From positions 1-64,000 of the forward strand of contig JABLXG010000017.1 in the NCBI GenBank assembly GCA_013178165.1: a stretch of DNA of 64,000 nucleotides, given 5' to 3'. The DNA comes from Anaerolineae bacterium (GTDB lineage Bacteria > Chloroflexota > Anaerolineae > Aggregatilineales > Ch27). How positions within the stretch are numbered: the first letter of the stretch is position 1; every line of letters begins with the position of its first letter. Under the pieces are notes generated by a model. It did not search any database. It was not told where the DNA came from and was given only the letters and a program-made list of their open reading frames with translations. Of this stretch, positions 17,408 through 26,136 are shown one piece after another. Made by a program: the position numbers and the translations under genes.

Positions 17408-18037
17408 TTAGGGTACCAGGGCACTCCACCACAACCGCCCGGCGAAGAGGATCATCGCCCCCAGCCCGATCCAGAGTGCGGTGCGTACCACGCCCGTGCC
17501 CAGCCGCCGCGCCTGTTGCACAAGCAACACCTGAGCAGCCATCACCAGCAGGAACGTGCCATAGAACCCGGCCACAAACAGGATCGCCGAGGGCCGTGAC
17601 TCCCGCCAGGCGGCGATGACCACCGGCCCCATTGCCGTCCCCCAGAACAGCCAGGGGCCGGGGCCGAGCATGTTGATGGTCACCGCCTTGCGCAGCGCCG
17701 CCCAGGGGCTGGCCGGGGTGGCGGCGGACGCTGCACCGACGGGGACGGGGTTGAAGTCGCCGCGGCGCAACTGTTTCCACAGGCCCCAGGCCAGGTAGAG
17801 CACGAACGCTCCGCCAGCCAATCCGACTGCCCGCAGCAGGCCGTCACTGGCCTGCTGCAACACCAGCAGGATCAGGGCAACGATCGGACCGTCACTCAAC
17901 AGGGGGGAGAGGATCAACCAGATGGCGTGCCGCCAGCCGTACTGTAAAGTCTGCATCACCAGGAAGATTTGCAGCGGGCCGGGCGTCACCCCGGCGGCAT
18001 AGCCAAAACTGATACCCTGCAGGAGCAGCGGGAGCAT
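17408..18037 (-). CDS. LysE-family amino acid exporter
   Basis: A 209-residue polytopic membrane protein with about six hydrophobic segments and the LysE/RhtB opening GYAAGVTPGPLQIFLV. This family exports amino acids or related small metabolites by proton exchange. A Pro/Ala-rich loop sits near residues 95-110. It lies 3 bp downstream of the acyltransferase gene on the same strand and is probably co-transcribed. Confidence 0.85.
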   Translation of the reverse strand: MLPLLLQGISFGYAAGVTPGPLQIFLVMQTLQYGWRHAIWLILSPLLSDGPIVALILLVLQQASDGLLRAVGLAGGAFVLYLAWGLWKQLRRGDFNPVPVGAASAATPASPWAALRKAVTINMLGPGPWLFWGTAMGPVVIAAWRESRPSAILFVAGFYGTFLLVMAAQVLLVQQARRLGTGVVRTALWIGLGAMILFAGRLWWSALVP

Positions 18038-18040
18038 AGC

Positions 18041-18733
18041 CTACACCTCACGCACAACGGCTTCGCCATCAGTCAGGCGGCGCAGGACACGAGCCGGATT
18101 GCCAGCCGCGATCACGCCCGGTGGGATGACACCGGTGACCACGCTGCGCGCGCCGATCACGCTGCCCGCGCCGATGTGCGCCCCTTTGAGGATCAGGCAC
18201 TCCATCCCGATGAACACATCATCCTCGATGACGATCGGCGCGGTAGCCCCGGCGCTGGGATCAGTCTGGCGGCGGCGGGCGTCCAGCGGGTGGAAGTCGG
18301 TGTCAACGATGGCGCTGTTGGCCCCGACGATCACCCGCGCGCCGATCGTGATCCGTTCCTCGGCCACGATCACGCCACCGGTCATGCCGAAGTCATCGCC
18401 GATGGTGATCTGCGCCCCGGCGCGGCGGGCGCTGAGGATCACCGGATGGGAGGGGCCGAGCGGATTGCTACGTACCGTGGAACGCAGGTTGAGCCGGTCG
18501 CCGATGGTCAGACGCGCCCGGCGATGAATCTGCAGGATCGGCGCGCCGTACAGCCGCCAGCCGCGTCCCCAGCGGACTCCGGTCAGGGCAAACTGCAGCC
18601 GCACCCAGGGCAGGATGACCAGGCGGGCGATCTCATTGCGGGCCTTCCAGGGCATCTCCCAGGCGGCACGCAGGGCTAGCGGGGAAAGCACCCCCGGCAC
18701 GTCTGTCAGGTGTTCAGGCAACTGGTCGGGCAT
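18041..18733 (-). CDS. Hexapeptide-repeat acyltransferase (left-handed beta-helix)
   Basis: A 230-residue protein; residues 75-215 show hexapeptide repeats (ITIGDDF, ITIGARVIVGANSAI, IVIEDDVFIGMECLI, GAGSVIGARSVVT) and the usual ending PPGVIAAGNPARVLRRL. Such trimeric enzymes move acetyl groups from acetyl-CoA to sugars or other small molecules. The HPLD segment follows the DTDFH catalytic-type His of maltose/nodulation acetyltransferases. The ATG at 18733 is chosen because the 28-residue upstream extension is unlike the family. Confidence 0.85.
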   Translation of the reverse strand: MPDQLPEHLTDVPGVLSPLALRAAWEMPWKARNEIARLVILPWVRLQFALTGVRWGRGWRLYGAPILQIHRRARLTIGDRLNLRSTVRSNPLGPSHPVILSARRAGAQITIGDDFGMTGGVIVAEERITIGARVIVGANSAIVDTDFHPLDARRRQTDPSAGATAPIVIEDDVFIGMECLILKGAHIGAGSVIGARSVVTGVIPPGVIAAGNPARVLRRLTDGEAVVREV

Positions 18734-18907
18734 TGCTTCGCCTCGGATCGGTAGCTGCTCCCTGCTTGTTGTTGGCGGGGGAGCGTCTCTGACAGCCAGA
18801 TGTGCTCCAGTGTACACCGCTCACCGGGAAGGGGGGTAAGCCGGGTACAGGCCGGGACGACCGGCGATCGCTTGCGGTGTGTGGCGGTGTCCCGTACTTG
18901 CGCTGGC

Positions 18908-20800
18908 TCACCCTACGTGCACCTGCCTGATCGCCACCCGTTCCCCCTGCGGGCTGGTCAGGCGCGCCGCCGGGTCATCCGCGGCGTAGACCCCCACCGC
19001 CAGCGTGTACTCTCCCGGCGGCAGATCAGCGGGGATCAAGATGCCGTGGCGATCGATCACGGTCGCGCCGGGCGTCCAGGTGGTGGTCGGCGCCAGCCCG
19101 CCGCCTGGCTCGCTATCATGCTGGGCGGGCGGGGGCGCGTCCGGGTTGGCGTAGAGATGGACGAAGACCTTGTAGCGGGTTTGCAGCAGCGAATCGGCCC
19201 GCCAGAACAGGGTCAGGGTGAGCGCGTTGCCCGGCGCGTAGGACTCCACCCGGTCGAGTGCGTAGCCTTCCAGCACCAGCGCGTCGCCGTTGGCGGCGGC
19301 GAAGCGCAGGTCGAGCAGCGTTGTGGGTGCATGCGCGGCTTCGTGCGGGACGGCGTAGACTACAAAGCGCACTCGTCCCACCCAGACTGATCTGACCTCG
19401 AAGGCCTGGCTGGCCAGCGTTCCGGTCACGATGCCGTTCGGGTCACGCTCTTGTTCCCCCCAGAACAGGGCGAAGATACGCCGGTGGTTGCGCAGGATAG
19501 TCTCCAGTTCGGCCCGCGTAGCCGCATCGTCGCCACCCAGGCCGCGCGGCAGCGGGTAGACTGGCAGCGGGCCATCGTAATAATAGGCCCAGACTTCTCC
19601 CTGTCCGGGGCCGGTCAGGATCACAGCGTCATCCGAACCGGCCTCAGCCCGGACGGCAGCAGCCATCGCCCGGTAGTCATCGCGCTGGAAGGCGGGATCG
19701 CTATAGAGCGCGGGCAGGGCACCCAGCAGGGTCGCGCCCAAAGCCACGGTGACGGCTACAGCGGCGATACGCGGTGCGGCACAGCGCTCGCGCCAGAGGG
19801 CGGCCAATCCTGCGCCCAGCCACAGAGCGATCGCACTGGCGGCGGGCGTGAGCTGTTTGATGTCGTCCGGCTGGAGTCGCAACAGGGCGAAAGCGCCCAG
19901 CGTCACAGCGGCCCAGATTGCGGGCAGGGCCAGCAGCGGGCGGTCGCGGCGGAACCACAGGCCGGTTGCGGCGCAGGTCAGCGCGGCGAAGATGGCCCAC
20001 CACGGCGGTGATCCCGCCGCCAGCCCGAACGCGACGGTACTCAGCAGCGTCTCCGGCGGCGTGCCCGCGCCGCTATTCGGCCAGGTAGTTACCTGGCGGA
20101 GCGCTTCCCCGATCCAGGGGGTGAAGAATGCCAGCGTCAGGAGGTTGGCGGCGACATAGCGCAGCAGCGGTTGCCATCGGGGAGAGCGCCACACCCACCA
20201 CAGGACGAACAGCGCGCCCTGAGCCAGCATGGTCAGCGGGTAGGCGTACTGGGTGTACAGCCCGGCGGTGTTGATCAGCGCCAGGGCGATCAACGGGACG
20301 TGGGACGTCCCATCGCGCTCCAGCCAGGCAACCAGCGCCGCCATGCCCGCCGACGCCCACAGACCCAGCAGGGCGTACATCCGCGCTTCTTGGGCGTAGT
20401 AGATGGCGAACGTGTTGGCTGCCAGCAGCAGGGCGGCGGCAATGCCCGCCCCCCGCCCGGATAACCGCCGTCCCAGCGTGTAGATCAGGGCCACGGTGAG
20501 CAGGCTGGTCAGCGCGGAGGGAAAGCGCAAGGCGAATTCGCTTGTTCCGGCCAGGCGCGTCCAGCCTGCCAGCAGCAGATAGTAGCCAGGCGGGTGGATA
20601 TCGGCGGCGGCGTTGGCGATGATGGCCTCCGGCGTCCGCTGGGTCATGGCGTAGCTGGCGCCTTCGTCATTCCAGAGCGATTGCGCGTCCAGTTGGTGCA
20701 GCCGCAACCCGGCAGCCAGCAGCAGGACGATCACGGCCAGGGCCAGCCACAGGCTGCGCTGTACAGGTGGGCGAGGCGTTGTCGGGCACTGCTGGATCAT
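18908..20800 (-). CDS. GT39-type (ArnT/PMT-like) membrane glycosyltransferase
   Basis: A 630-residue polytopic protein with about 11 hydrophobic segments. The first external loop has WNDEGASY (43-50), matching the acidic pair of lipid-linked-sugar transferases, followed by HPPGYYLLLAGW. A soluble C-terminal region (about 450-630) is beta-rich. It probably moves a sugar from a polyprenyl-phosphate carrier to protein or glycan on the outer face. The ATG at 20800 is preferred; the GTG at 20935 would add 45 unusual residues. Substrates are unknown. Confidence 0.78.
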   Translation of the reverse strand: MIQQCPTTPRPPVQRSLWLALAVIVLLLAAGLRLHQLDAQSLWNDEGASYAMTQRTPEAIIANAAADIHPPGYYLLLAGWTRLAGTSEFALRFPSALTSLLTVALIYTLGRRLSGRGAGIAAALLLAANTFAIYYAQEARMYALLGLWASAGMAALVAWLERDGTSHVPLIALALINTAGLYTQYAYPLTMLAQGALFVLWWVWRSPRWQPLLRYVAANLLTLAFFTPWIGEALRQVTTWPNSGAGTPPETLLSTVAFGLAAGSPPWWAIFAALTCAATGLWFRRDRPLLALPAIWAAVTLGAFALLRLQPDDIKQLTPAASAIALWLGAGLAALWRERCAAPRIAAVAVTVALGATLLGALPALYSDPAFQRDDYRAMAAAVRAEAGSDDAVILTGPGQGEVWAYYYDGPLPVYPLPRGLGGDDAATRAELETILRNHRRIFALFWGEQERDPNGIVTGTLASQAFEVRSVWVGRVRFVVYAVPHEAAHAPTTLLDLRFAAANGDALVLEGYALDRVESYAPGNALTLTLFWRADSLLQTRYKVFVHLYANPDAPPPAQHDSEPGGGLAPTTTWTPGATVIDRHGILIPADLPPGEYTLAVGVYAADDPAARLTSPQGERVAIRQVHVG

Positions 20801-20920
20801 CAGCGCATCTCTCCGCCTGGCCCCGCGCAGCGCTGGTGGTATCGCCGGGCGGGACCTTCCAGTACAATGAGGGTTGACAGCTACTGCCGGTTGTTGTACC
20901 CGGTCTTGAGGAAACCGCCA

Positions 20921-21466
20921 ATGATTGCCGAGCACTTTCAGATTCTATGCGACTATAACTACTGGGCGCATCACCAGCTCTGGGATTGCGTATTGCAGCT
21001 CGGCGAGGAGCAATTTGCCAGCAAGGAGAACGTGCTGGGGCTTTCGGTGCATGAGCAAATGGTCAATATGGTGGGCGCGGAATGGCTATGGACGGCCCGG
21101 CTGCGCGGTATATCGCCGACGCATAACCTGACGCCCGACATGCTGCCTGACCGCGACGTGATCCGCAAACGCTGGGATGCCGTAGAAGCCGATCTGCGCG
21201 ACTATGTCAGGAACGTCCGCGATTCGCAGCTGGGCGAAATCATCGACTACACCACGACCTGGGGGGAGCCGCAGCGCAACGCTCGCTGGGAGATTCTGGC
21301 TTACCTTTTCCATCGGGGGACGGATTACCGGGCACGGGTGGCGGTCACGCTGTTGCAGATGGGCGTTCAGCCGCCGGAGATCGAGTTGCTCCATTACTTT
21401 CGCGATAATGAGCAGCATCGCCTGCGCATTTCCCTGGAGCGCTTCCACCGCCAGGCCCCGATCTGA
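20921..21466 (+). CDS. DinB-family four-helix protein
   Basis: A 181-residue DinB/YfiT-type protein: N-terminal HFQILCDYNYWAHHQLW, central SVHEQMVNMVGAEWLWTARLRG, and a late HRGTDYRARV motif. The DinB fold often carries three metal-binding His: H49-type near VHEQM and the later FHRG His are visible. Members include thiol-dependent transferases, but most are uncharacterised. The ATG at 20921 starts the homologous part; the longer frame from 20594 lies antisense in the glycosyltransferase. Confidence 0.82.
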   Translation: MIAEHFQILCDYNYWAHHQLWDCVLQLGEEQFASKENVLGLSVHEQMVNMVGAEWLWTARLRGISPTHNLTPDMLPDRDVIRKRWDAVEADLRDYVRNVRDSQLGEIIDYTTTWGEPQRNARWEILAYLFHRGTDYRARVAVTLLQMGVQPPEIELLHYFRDNEQHRLRISLERFHRQAPI

Positions 21467-21507
21467 CCGGGTTGGCGCCAGTGTGCTGGCTCCGCCAGGA
21501 ACTGCCA

Positions 21508-22824
21508 TCACGGGTAGGGGTGGGCGGCGATGTACGCCTGCATGGCGTCGTAGACCGGCAGCGGGGTGAAGTCCGGCTCCACCATGCGGAAGTAGTAGAA
21601 GCTCTGGTTGCGTTCGTAGTCGCTGGCCGGTTTGAAGTACCAGTAGTTGATCACGCCTACCCAGGGCCATTCCAGGCGGGCGCGTTCGTAGGCCAGCGGC
21701 ACCCAGCGGGCCTGCTGCTTTTCGGTCACCTGCCCATAGTTGTAACGTCCAGCGATATCGGGGACTTCCTCCGGCCCCGGCACCGGGTTCCAGTTCATCT
21801 CGCTGATCCAGATCGGTTTTTCGGCGTCGCCGTTGGCGACCATGACGTCGCGGATCCACTGGTTGCGCCCGAAGTTCATGATCATCGGGCGCATGCGCCG
21901 GTCGGTGGGGCCGCTGCGCAATCCGTAGCCGTTGACCGCCAGTACGTCAAAGCACGTGCCCGCCCCGGCGTCGTACATCTGCTGCAGGAAGGCTACATCA
22001 GTCAGGTTACGCCCGTCGAGCGCGGCGGTAGGTGCCAGCGCCCCGCTGATGACGATGATCGTCGGGTCGACAGCTTTCAGGGCTTCGTAGGTACGGCAGA
22101 GCAGGTCAGTGTAGGCCGCCGCATCGACGTTTTGCTCGCCCCATTCGGGGTAGATGTTTGGCTCATTCCAGACCTGGTAGACGCGGATGCGCCCTCGATA
22201 ACGTTCAGCCACCGTGACCGCGTAGTTCACAAAGTCCTGCAGGTCATCCGGCGGGGCAAAGGTGCCGCGCGCGTTGCCGTCAGCGCGGCTCCAGGCCGGC
22301 GGGTTGCTCAGCCGGGCCTGGATCTCCAGCCCGTATTGCCCGGCCAGGGCCACGATGTGATCGTATTTTTCCCAGGCGCTGCGCGGCGGATCATTGCGCC
22401 GATCCTCAAAGTCGCCGCGCCCGTGAATCTCGATATCTTCCCAGGGGAATTCCTGGCGGATCCAGTGGAAGCCAGCCTCGGCGATCATCTGCACCTGGCG
22501 CTCGCGCTTGGCCGGTTCGACCTCCTGCTGCAGGAAGGTGTTGATGCCGTAAGGGTTGACCTGCGCCAGCGCCGGGACGATCTCCGGGCGGGTATCTGGC
22601 TGGCGGCGGGTGAAGTTGCCCAGGTATTCGAAGAAGCCGCGAATTTGCCCGGCGGGTTGCTCCTCGCCGGTGATGCTCCACAGGGCCTGCCAGACCAGGC
22701 CATGGGCGGCGAGATCGGCTCCCAGGCCGGCCACGAGGACAGCCGCCAGCGCTGCCAGAACAGCCAGCCGCCGCCAGCGCCGCCGCAGGACGGCCAGACG
22801 ATCAGAGGACGGGTGTGCGCTCAT
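21508..22824 (-). CDS. Membrane-anchored clan GH-A glycoside hydrolase
   Basis: Residues 18-40 are a signal anchor. Residues 90-435 form a TIM barrel with WNEP (219-222; acid/base E221) and WISEMNW (339-345; nucleophile E342), the two Glu of clan GH-A retaining glycosidases. It resembles GH39/GH5-like enzymes but I cannot fix the family or substrate. It is predicted to act outside the membrane on polysaccharide. It faces the DinB gene convergently and has no close operon partner. Confidence 0.78.
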   Translation of the reverse strand: MSAHPSSDRLAVLRRRWRRLAVLAALAAVLVAGLGADLAAHGLVWQALWSITGEEQPAGQIRGFFEYLGNFTRRQPDTRPEIVPALAQVNPYGINTFLQQEVEPAKRERQVQMIAEAGFHWIRQEFPWEDIEIHGRGDFEDRRNDPPRSAWEKYDHIVALAGQYGLEIQARLSNPPAWSRADGNARGTFAPPDDLQDFVNYAVTVAERYRGRIRVYQVWNEPNIYPEWGEQNVDAAAYTDLLCRTYEALKAVDPTIIVISGALAPTAALDGRNLTDVAFLQQMYDAGAGTCFDVLAVNGYGLRSGPTDRRMRPMIMNFGRNQWIRDVMVANGDAEKPIWISEMNWNPVPGPEEVPDIAGRYNYGQVTEKQQARWVPLAYERARLEWPWVGVINYWYFKPASDYERNQSFYYFRMVEPDFTPLPVYDAMQAYIAAHPYP

Positions 22825-22916
22825 GGCGGGGGATTATACCACGCTCGCGCCTGGCGCAGCCGTGGCCGCGCGGGGACGCCGATCGTCGCGGGCAAAACAC
22901 CGCTGGGGTTTTCGGG

Positions 22917-22922
22917 TATAAT
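22917..22922 (+). promoter_or_regulatory. -10 element before the coiled-coil membrane gene
   Basis: A consensus TATAAT lies 44 nt before the start at 22966. No convincing -35 is visible. Confidence 0.35.
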
Positions 22923-22965
22923 CAAATCAGTATAAGCGCGGTGAAAGTCGTACAGGGAGGAGCCT

Positions 22966-23400
22966 ATGGCCGACAACGGAACGCCGATCGAGGAGCGCGT
23001 CGAGGAGATCGCCGAAGACGTGCGCGCACGGGTGGATCAGGCGGCGGAGCAGGCCCGCGCCGACCTGGCCGACGTACAGGCCCAGATGCGCGAACTGCGC
23101 CGCGACCTGGTTAACCGGGCGCTGCTGGCGAAGGATAAGGTGGTTGAGGAGTTGCAGCGGGCGGCAGATCGCATCCGCCGCGAAGTGGAGGGTGTGGAGG
23201 ATCCGCGCGCCAAGCAGCGGGCTGACGAGCTGGCGGCAGAACTGGAACGAACAGCCGCTTACCTGGAAGATCACACCTTTGAGGATATCGGGAAGGAAGT
23301 GACGCAGGTTGCCCAGGCCAATGTCTGGCAGTCGCTGGGCATTGCTTTCCTGCTGGGGCTGGTGCTGGGCCTGCTGATCGGCGGGATGCGCCGCCGTTAG
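22966..23400 (+). CDS. Small coiled-coil protein with C-terminal membrane anchor
   Basis: Of 144 residues, 5-115 are almost all charged and helical (EERVEEIAEDVRARVDQAAE) and 120-140 form a hydrophobic segment with Gly pattern LLGLVLGLLIGG, ending in MRRR. The layout resembles DUF883/ElaB-type tail-anchored proteins, which in enterobacteria bind ribosomes at the membrane, but the sequence match is only general. GGGAGGAG lies just upstream of the ATG. It is a single gene, followed by a strong terminator. Confidence 0.65.
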   Translation: MADNGTPIEERVEEIAEDVRARVDQAAEQARADLADVQAQMRELRRDLVNRALLAKDKVVEELQRAADRIRREVEGVEDPRAKQRADELAAELERTAAYLEDHTFEDIGKEVTQVAQANVWQSLGIAFLLGLVLGLLIGGMRRR

Positions 23401-23424
23401 GATGTCCGCTCGATCAGGTTGTCT

Positions 23425-23458
23425 GGCGGCGTGCGTGGCAGGCACGCCGCCTTTGCTT
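23425..23458 (+). terminator. Intrinsic terminator
   Basis: GGCGGCGTGC (23425-23434) and GCACGCCGCC (23442-23451) make a perfect 10-bp stem with loop GTGGCAG, followed by TTTGCTTT. It lies 24 bp after the stop at 23400. Confidence 0.75.
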
Positions 23459-23547
23459 TGGCCGCCGGGGCGGGACGTGGTATGGTTGACCGGTCAGGGG
23501 GTAGCACCATCTCCCCGGTGTGACGCGCGGCAATGAAAGGCTGACCC

Positions 23548-23895
23548 ATGATCAAGCTCACCATCCTCTACCGCGAACCGGCGGACCCGGAGGCGTTTGA
23601 AGCATTCTACACGGCGAACCTGGCCCTGATGGAGCGCATCCCCGGCGTCATCCGCCGGCAGGTGAACCATATTTATGGCGCGCCGGAGGGTCAGCCGGTC
23701 TTCTACCGGGCGCTGGAGCTGTACTTCCCTGACCGGGACGCGCTGGACAAAGGCATGCGCTCGGAAGCGGGCGTGCAGGCCGGGCGGCACCTGATGGCCC
23801 ACGCCGCGCAACTGGCCGAGGTTTTCTTCTCCGAGGTCTACGAGGAAGCTGGCGGTTCGACGCCAGAAGCCCTGCCGTCATCATCCGCCGGTTAA
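23548..23895 (+). CDS. EthD-domain protein
   Basis: A 115-residue dimeric alpha+beta barrel protein of the EthD family: IKLTILYREPADPEAFEAFY, then ALMERIPGV and a C-terminal helix. The family is named for a protein needed for ether-degrading P450 function, but most members have no known role. No monooxygenase gene is near. The Ser-rich end (PSSSAG) is probably disordered. Confidence 0.75.
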   Translation: MIKLTILYREPADPEAFEAFYTANLALMERIPGVIRRQVNHIYGAPEGQPVFYRALELYFPDRDALDKGMRSEAGVQAGRHLMAHAAQLAEVFFSEVYEEAGGSTPEALPSSSAG

Positions 23896-23916
23896 GGCGC
23901 GCACACCTGGCAAAGC

Positions 23917-23954
23917 AACACGGGGAGGGCGATGTGGTCAGCTCTCCCCGTGTT
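23917..23954. terminator. Hairpin between convergent genes
   Basis: AACACGGGGAG (23917-23927) pairs with CTCCCCGTGTT (23944-23954), an 11-bp stem with a 16-nt loop. The minus-strand side runs into GCTTTG, so it best fits termination of the small membrane gene at 23970. Confidence 0.6.
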
Positions 23955-23969
23955 GTGAAGGTTGTTGTG

Positions 23970-24197
23970 TTACTTCTTGGCGCGGATTTCAGCCCCCTTG
24001 AAGGACAGTCCGGCCAGCGGGGCGAACACGCAGAAGTCGAAGATTCCCGCCAGCAACGGCACCAGGCCGATGATGGCGAGGATCCACGAAGCGGCCCCGG
24101 TGACCGCCAGCCAGCCGATCGCAATCAGGATCAGCCCAACGATGACGCGCACAATACGGCCATTGGTGCTGGCCATGAACTTGAAGAACCCTTCCAT
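23970..24197 (-). CDS. YgaP-type (DUF2892) small inner-membrane protein
   Basis: A 75-residue protein with two hydrophobic segments (RVIVGLILIAIGWLAV; ILAIIGLVPLLAGIFDFC) and the N-terminal NGRIVRVIVG pattern of DUF2892. Function is unknown for most members; some are fused to rhodanese domains, absent here. The ATG at 24197 is chosen because GGAGGAGG lies at the right distance; a GTG two codons earlier sits against that site. Confidence 0.75.
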   Translation of the reverse strand: MEGFFKFMASTNGRIVRVIVGLILIAIGWLAVTGAASWILAIIGLVPLLAGIFDFCVFAPLAGLSFKGAEIRAKK

Positions 24198-24394
24198 CTG
24201 CACTCCTCCTCCTTTGCGCCTGGCAAAACAGGCACCGGCTTCATCTTCACATAGTCATCTGTTTAGGCGTTTCTGTCAAGCAGCCGTCGCAGGTCAGCGG
24301 CGACGGCAAGAGTACCAGCTTGCGGCGGCGCCCCGGCGACCGCCGCTTTCTGCTGATCTATACGTGGAGATTCGCCAGTTGGATTGCTGCCCGT

Positions 24395-24847
24395 TCAGGA
24401 GGTCTGCTCCAGTTGCGAAGTGCAGTTGGGACAGCGCGTGGCCTTGATCGCGATCTGGGTGTAGCAATACGGGCATTCCTTGGTGGTCGGGGTGGCGGGC
24501 GCTTCCGGCTTCTTGGAGAGGCTGTTGAACCAGCGCACGACCAGGAAGATCACAAAAGCGACGATCAGGAAGTCGATCACGTTGTTGATGAACAGACCGT
24601 AGTTGATCGTCGGCGCTCCGGCCTCCTGGGCGGCGGCCAGCGATGCGTAGGGCGTGCTGGAGAGATTGATGAACAGGTTGGAGAAGTCGATCCCGCCGAG
24701 CAGCAGGCCGATGGGTGGCATGATGATGTCGTTGACCAGCGAGCTGACGATCTTGCCGAAGGCCGCGCCAATGATCACGCCGACGGCCAGGTCGATCACG
24801 TTGCCGCGCATGGCAAATTCTTTGAATTCCTCAAACATCTTTCGCAT
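24395..24847 (-). CDS. mscL: Large-conductance mechanosensitive channel with zinc-ribbon tail
   Basis: Residues 1-110 are a standard Msc[41 protein letters not shown] for the N-helix and first membrane segment, then a short periplasmic loop and a second segment ([15 protein letters not shown]). It opens under membrane tension to release solutes in hypo-osmotic shock. The usual C-terminal helix bundle is followed or replaced by a Cys4 motif, CPYC (125-128) and CPNC (139-142), typical of a zinc ribbon. The ATG at 24847 follows GGAGG by five nt. Confidence 0.92.
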   Translation of the reverse strand: MRKMFEEFKEFAMRGNVIDLAVGVIIGAAFGKIVSSLVNDIIMPPIGLLLGGIDFSNLFINLSSTPYASLAAAQEAGAPTINYGLFINNVIDFLIVAFVIFLVVRWFNSLSKKPEAPATPTTKECPYCYTQIAIKATRCPNCTSQLEQTS

Positions 24848-24941
24848 CCTGTCCTCCTTCTTGTGAGTGAGGGACACAAAACAGGGGGCTAAACGTCATC
24901 TTCATTTTATGCCTTAAAACTGTAACGGTACAAGAATATGT

Positions 24942-25113
24942 AACAGGTAGTTATAGTCCGGAATAATCCTCGCCGGTGAAGCAAACGGCCCCGCTACTGC
25001 GCGGGGCCGCTGCCCGGCGTCACCCGCCCCGGCGCCGGGTTTAATGCGCGTGAGCAAGATCAGATGTTACCAGTTGCCAAGCCCGGCATGGTCAGGGCTG
25101 AGGTATTGCAGGC
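24942..25113. repeat. Left copy of a 172-bp direct repeat
   Basis: This segment aligns without gaps to 26137-26308 (offset exactly 1195 bp) with about a dozen mismatches. It contains a hairpin terminator and the last 15 codons and stop of the secreted-protein gene at 25067-25696. Confidence 0.9.
24987..25008 (-). terminator. Terminator hairpin of the secreted-protein gene
   Basis: GGCCCCGC (24987-24994) and GCGGGGCC (25001-25008) form an 8-bp stem with loop TACTGC, about 60 bp beyond the stop codon of the minus-strand gene. Confidence 0.6.
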
Positions 25114-25696
25114 CATGAAATCCCTCACATGGATCGTTGTAGACCTCCTGAATGACTGCGAACTCCCCCCAGATGGCCGGGCCGATCTCGACACCACGAG
25201 CGTTATACCAGATGCCCCCAGCAAGCGTGGCATCCGCCGGCGCGGCCACTATCTTGACGAAGTACGTCCAGTTGCAGGTGACCCCGTTCGTGTCGTAACT
25301 TCCGGACTGGTGATTGGTCAGCCACGCACCGGAGCCGATATAGCTTGGGTAGCCGTAGTGGCGATCAAGCTTTCCATCACCATTGCAGTCCTGGTTGGAG
25401 AGCCAGGCATCGTTCCACTTCATGATCAGCGAGACATCTTTGTAAGGCTGGCACCAGTCGGCATTCCGATAAGCATCGCAGTAGAAACCGTTGAACATGT
25501 GCCCCTGGTAATTGTAGCCCCATTGATCGTAGCCGGTGGTGATCACCGACCCGCCGCTGGTCAGCAGCGTGCCATCCTGGATACTGGTGCAGGTGATCTT
25601 ATCGCCCTGTTCGCATTCCGGGCAGCCCTGCGCCAGAATCACCGCCGGAATCGCCAGCATGATCAGCGCTGCGCAAAGAACAAGTAGCTTTTTCAT
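25067..25696 (-). CDS. Secreted Cys/Trp-rich protein of unknown function
   Basis: A 209-residue protein with signal peptide (residues 1-22, ending ILAQG). The mature part has about ten Cys and many aromatic residues: CPEC near the start, GYDQWGYNYQGHMFNGFYC, WCQPYKDVSLIMKWNDAWL, and a calcium-loop-like DCNGDGKLDRH. Disulfides and a metal site are likely. I do not recognise a family. The ATG at 25696 begins the signal peptide; an earlier start at 25729 adds charged residues. Its 3' end lies within the left 172-bp repeat, and a broken tail of a second copy sits 1.2 kb away. Confidence 0.72.
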   Translation of the reverse strand: MKKLLVLCAALIMLAIPAVILAQGCPECEQGDKITCTSIQDGTLLTSGGSVITTGYDQWGYNYQGHMFNGFYCDAYRNADWCQPYKDVSLIMKWNDAWLSNQDCNGDGKLDRHYGYPSYIGSGAWLTNHQSGSYDTNGVTCNWTYFVKIVAAPADATLAGGIWYNARGVEIGPAIWGEFAVIQEVYNDPCEGFHGLQYLSPDHAGLGNW

Positions 25697-26136
25697 GGTC
25701 CACTCCATGTCTCTGATTCTGTCGAACATAACCTCTCGCGTTGGAGAATCGAAGTGTTAGGGAATGAGAGGAACCATGACGCAAACGGGAGAATACCAAT
25801 CAATATCAGTGGGCGGGACTGCGCGGAACAATATATTATGTCAACTCATTTAGCAGTATATATTCATTTTTATCATTAGTCAAATTAGTTTATATTTAAA
25901 CGGATATGCAACTTCGCATGGTCAAGACGGTTTAGATAGCAGTGCTTATACAACAGGCGGTGGTTCCAGACAAAGAGCTTCAAGACAGTTCGGGAGGGCA
26001 CGGAGTTATTCCCGCTGACATATCTGATATCGCGCGCTGGCTTCCTGAGCCATTGCGCCCTACTTTCCGTGGTATGGCAGTACAGACATTGATTCGTGCC
26101 CTGAGTATCGGTGTCCCTAGACTTATCCACTCCCAT
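25697..26136. other. AT-rich non-coding stretch between the direct repeats
   Basis: Base composition drops sharply, most of all around 25840-25920 (runs such as TATATTCATTTTTATC). A minus-strand frame of 83 codons (25885-26136) and a plus-strand frame of 67 codons (25942-26145) exist, but neither shows a family motif or good ribosome site. It may hold decayed mobile DNA. Confidence 0.4.

Noticed and set aside
25885-26136. 83-codon frame as a transposase remnant
   Set aside because: A CLYC pair and basic residues suggested a zinc-finger transposase start, but no DDE motif or terminal inverted repeats were found.
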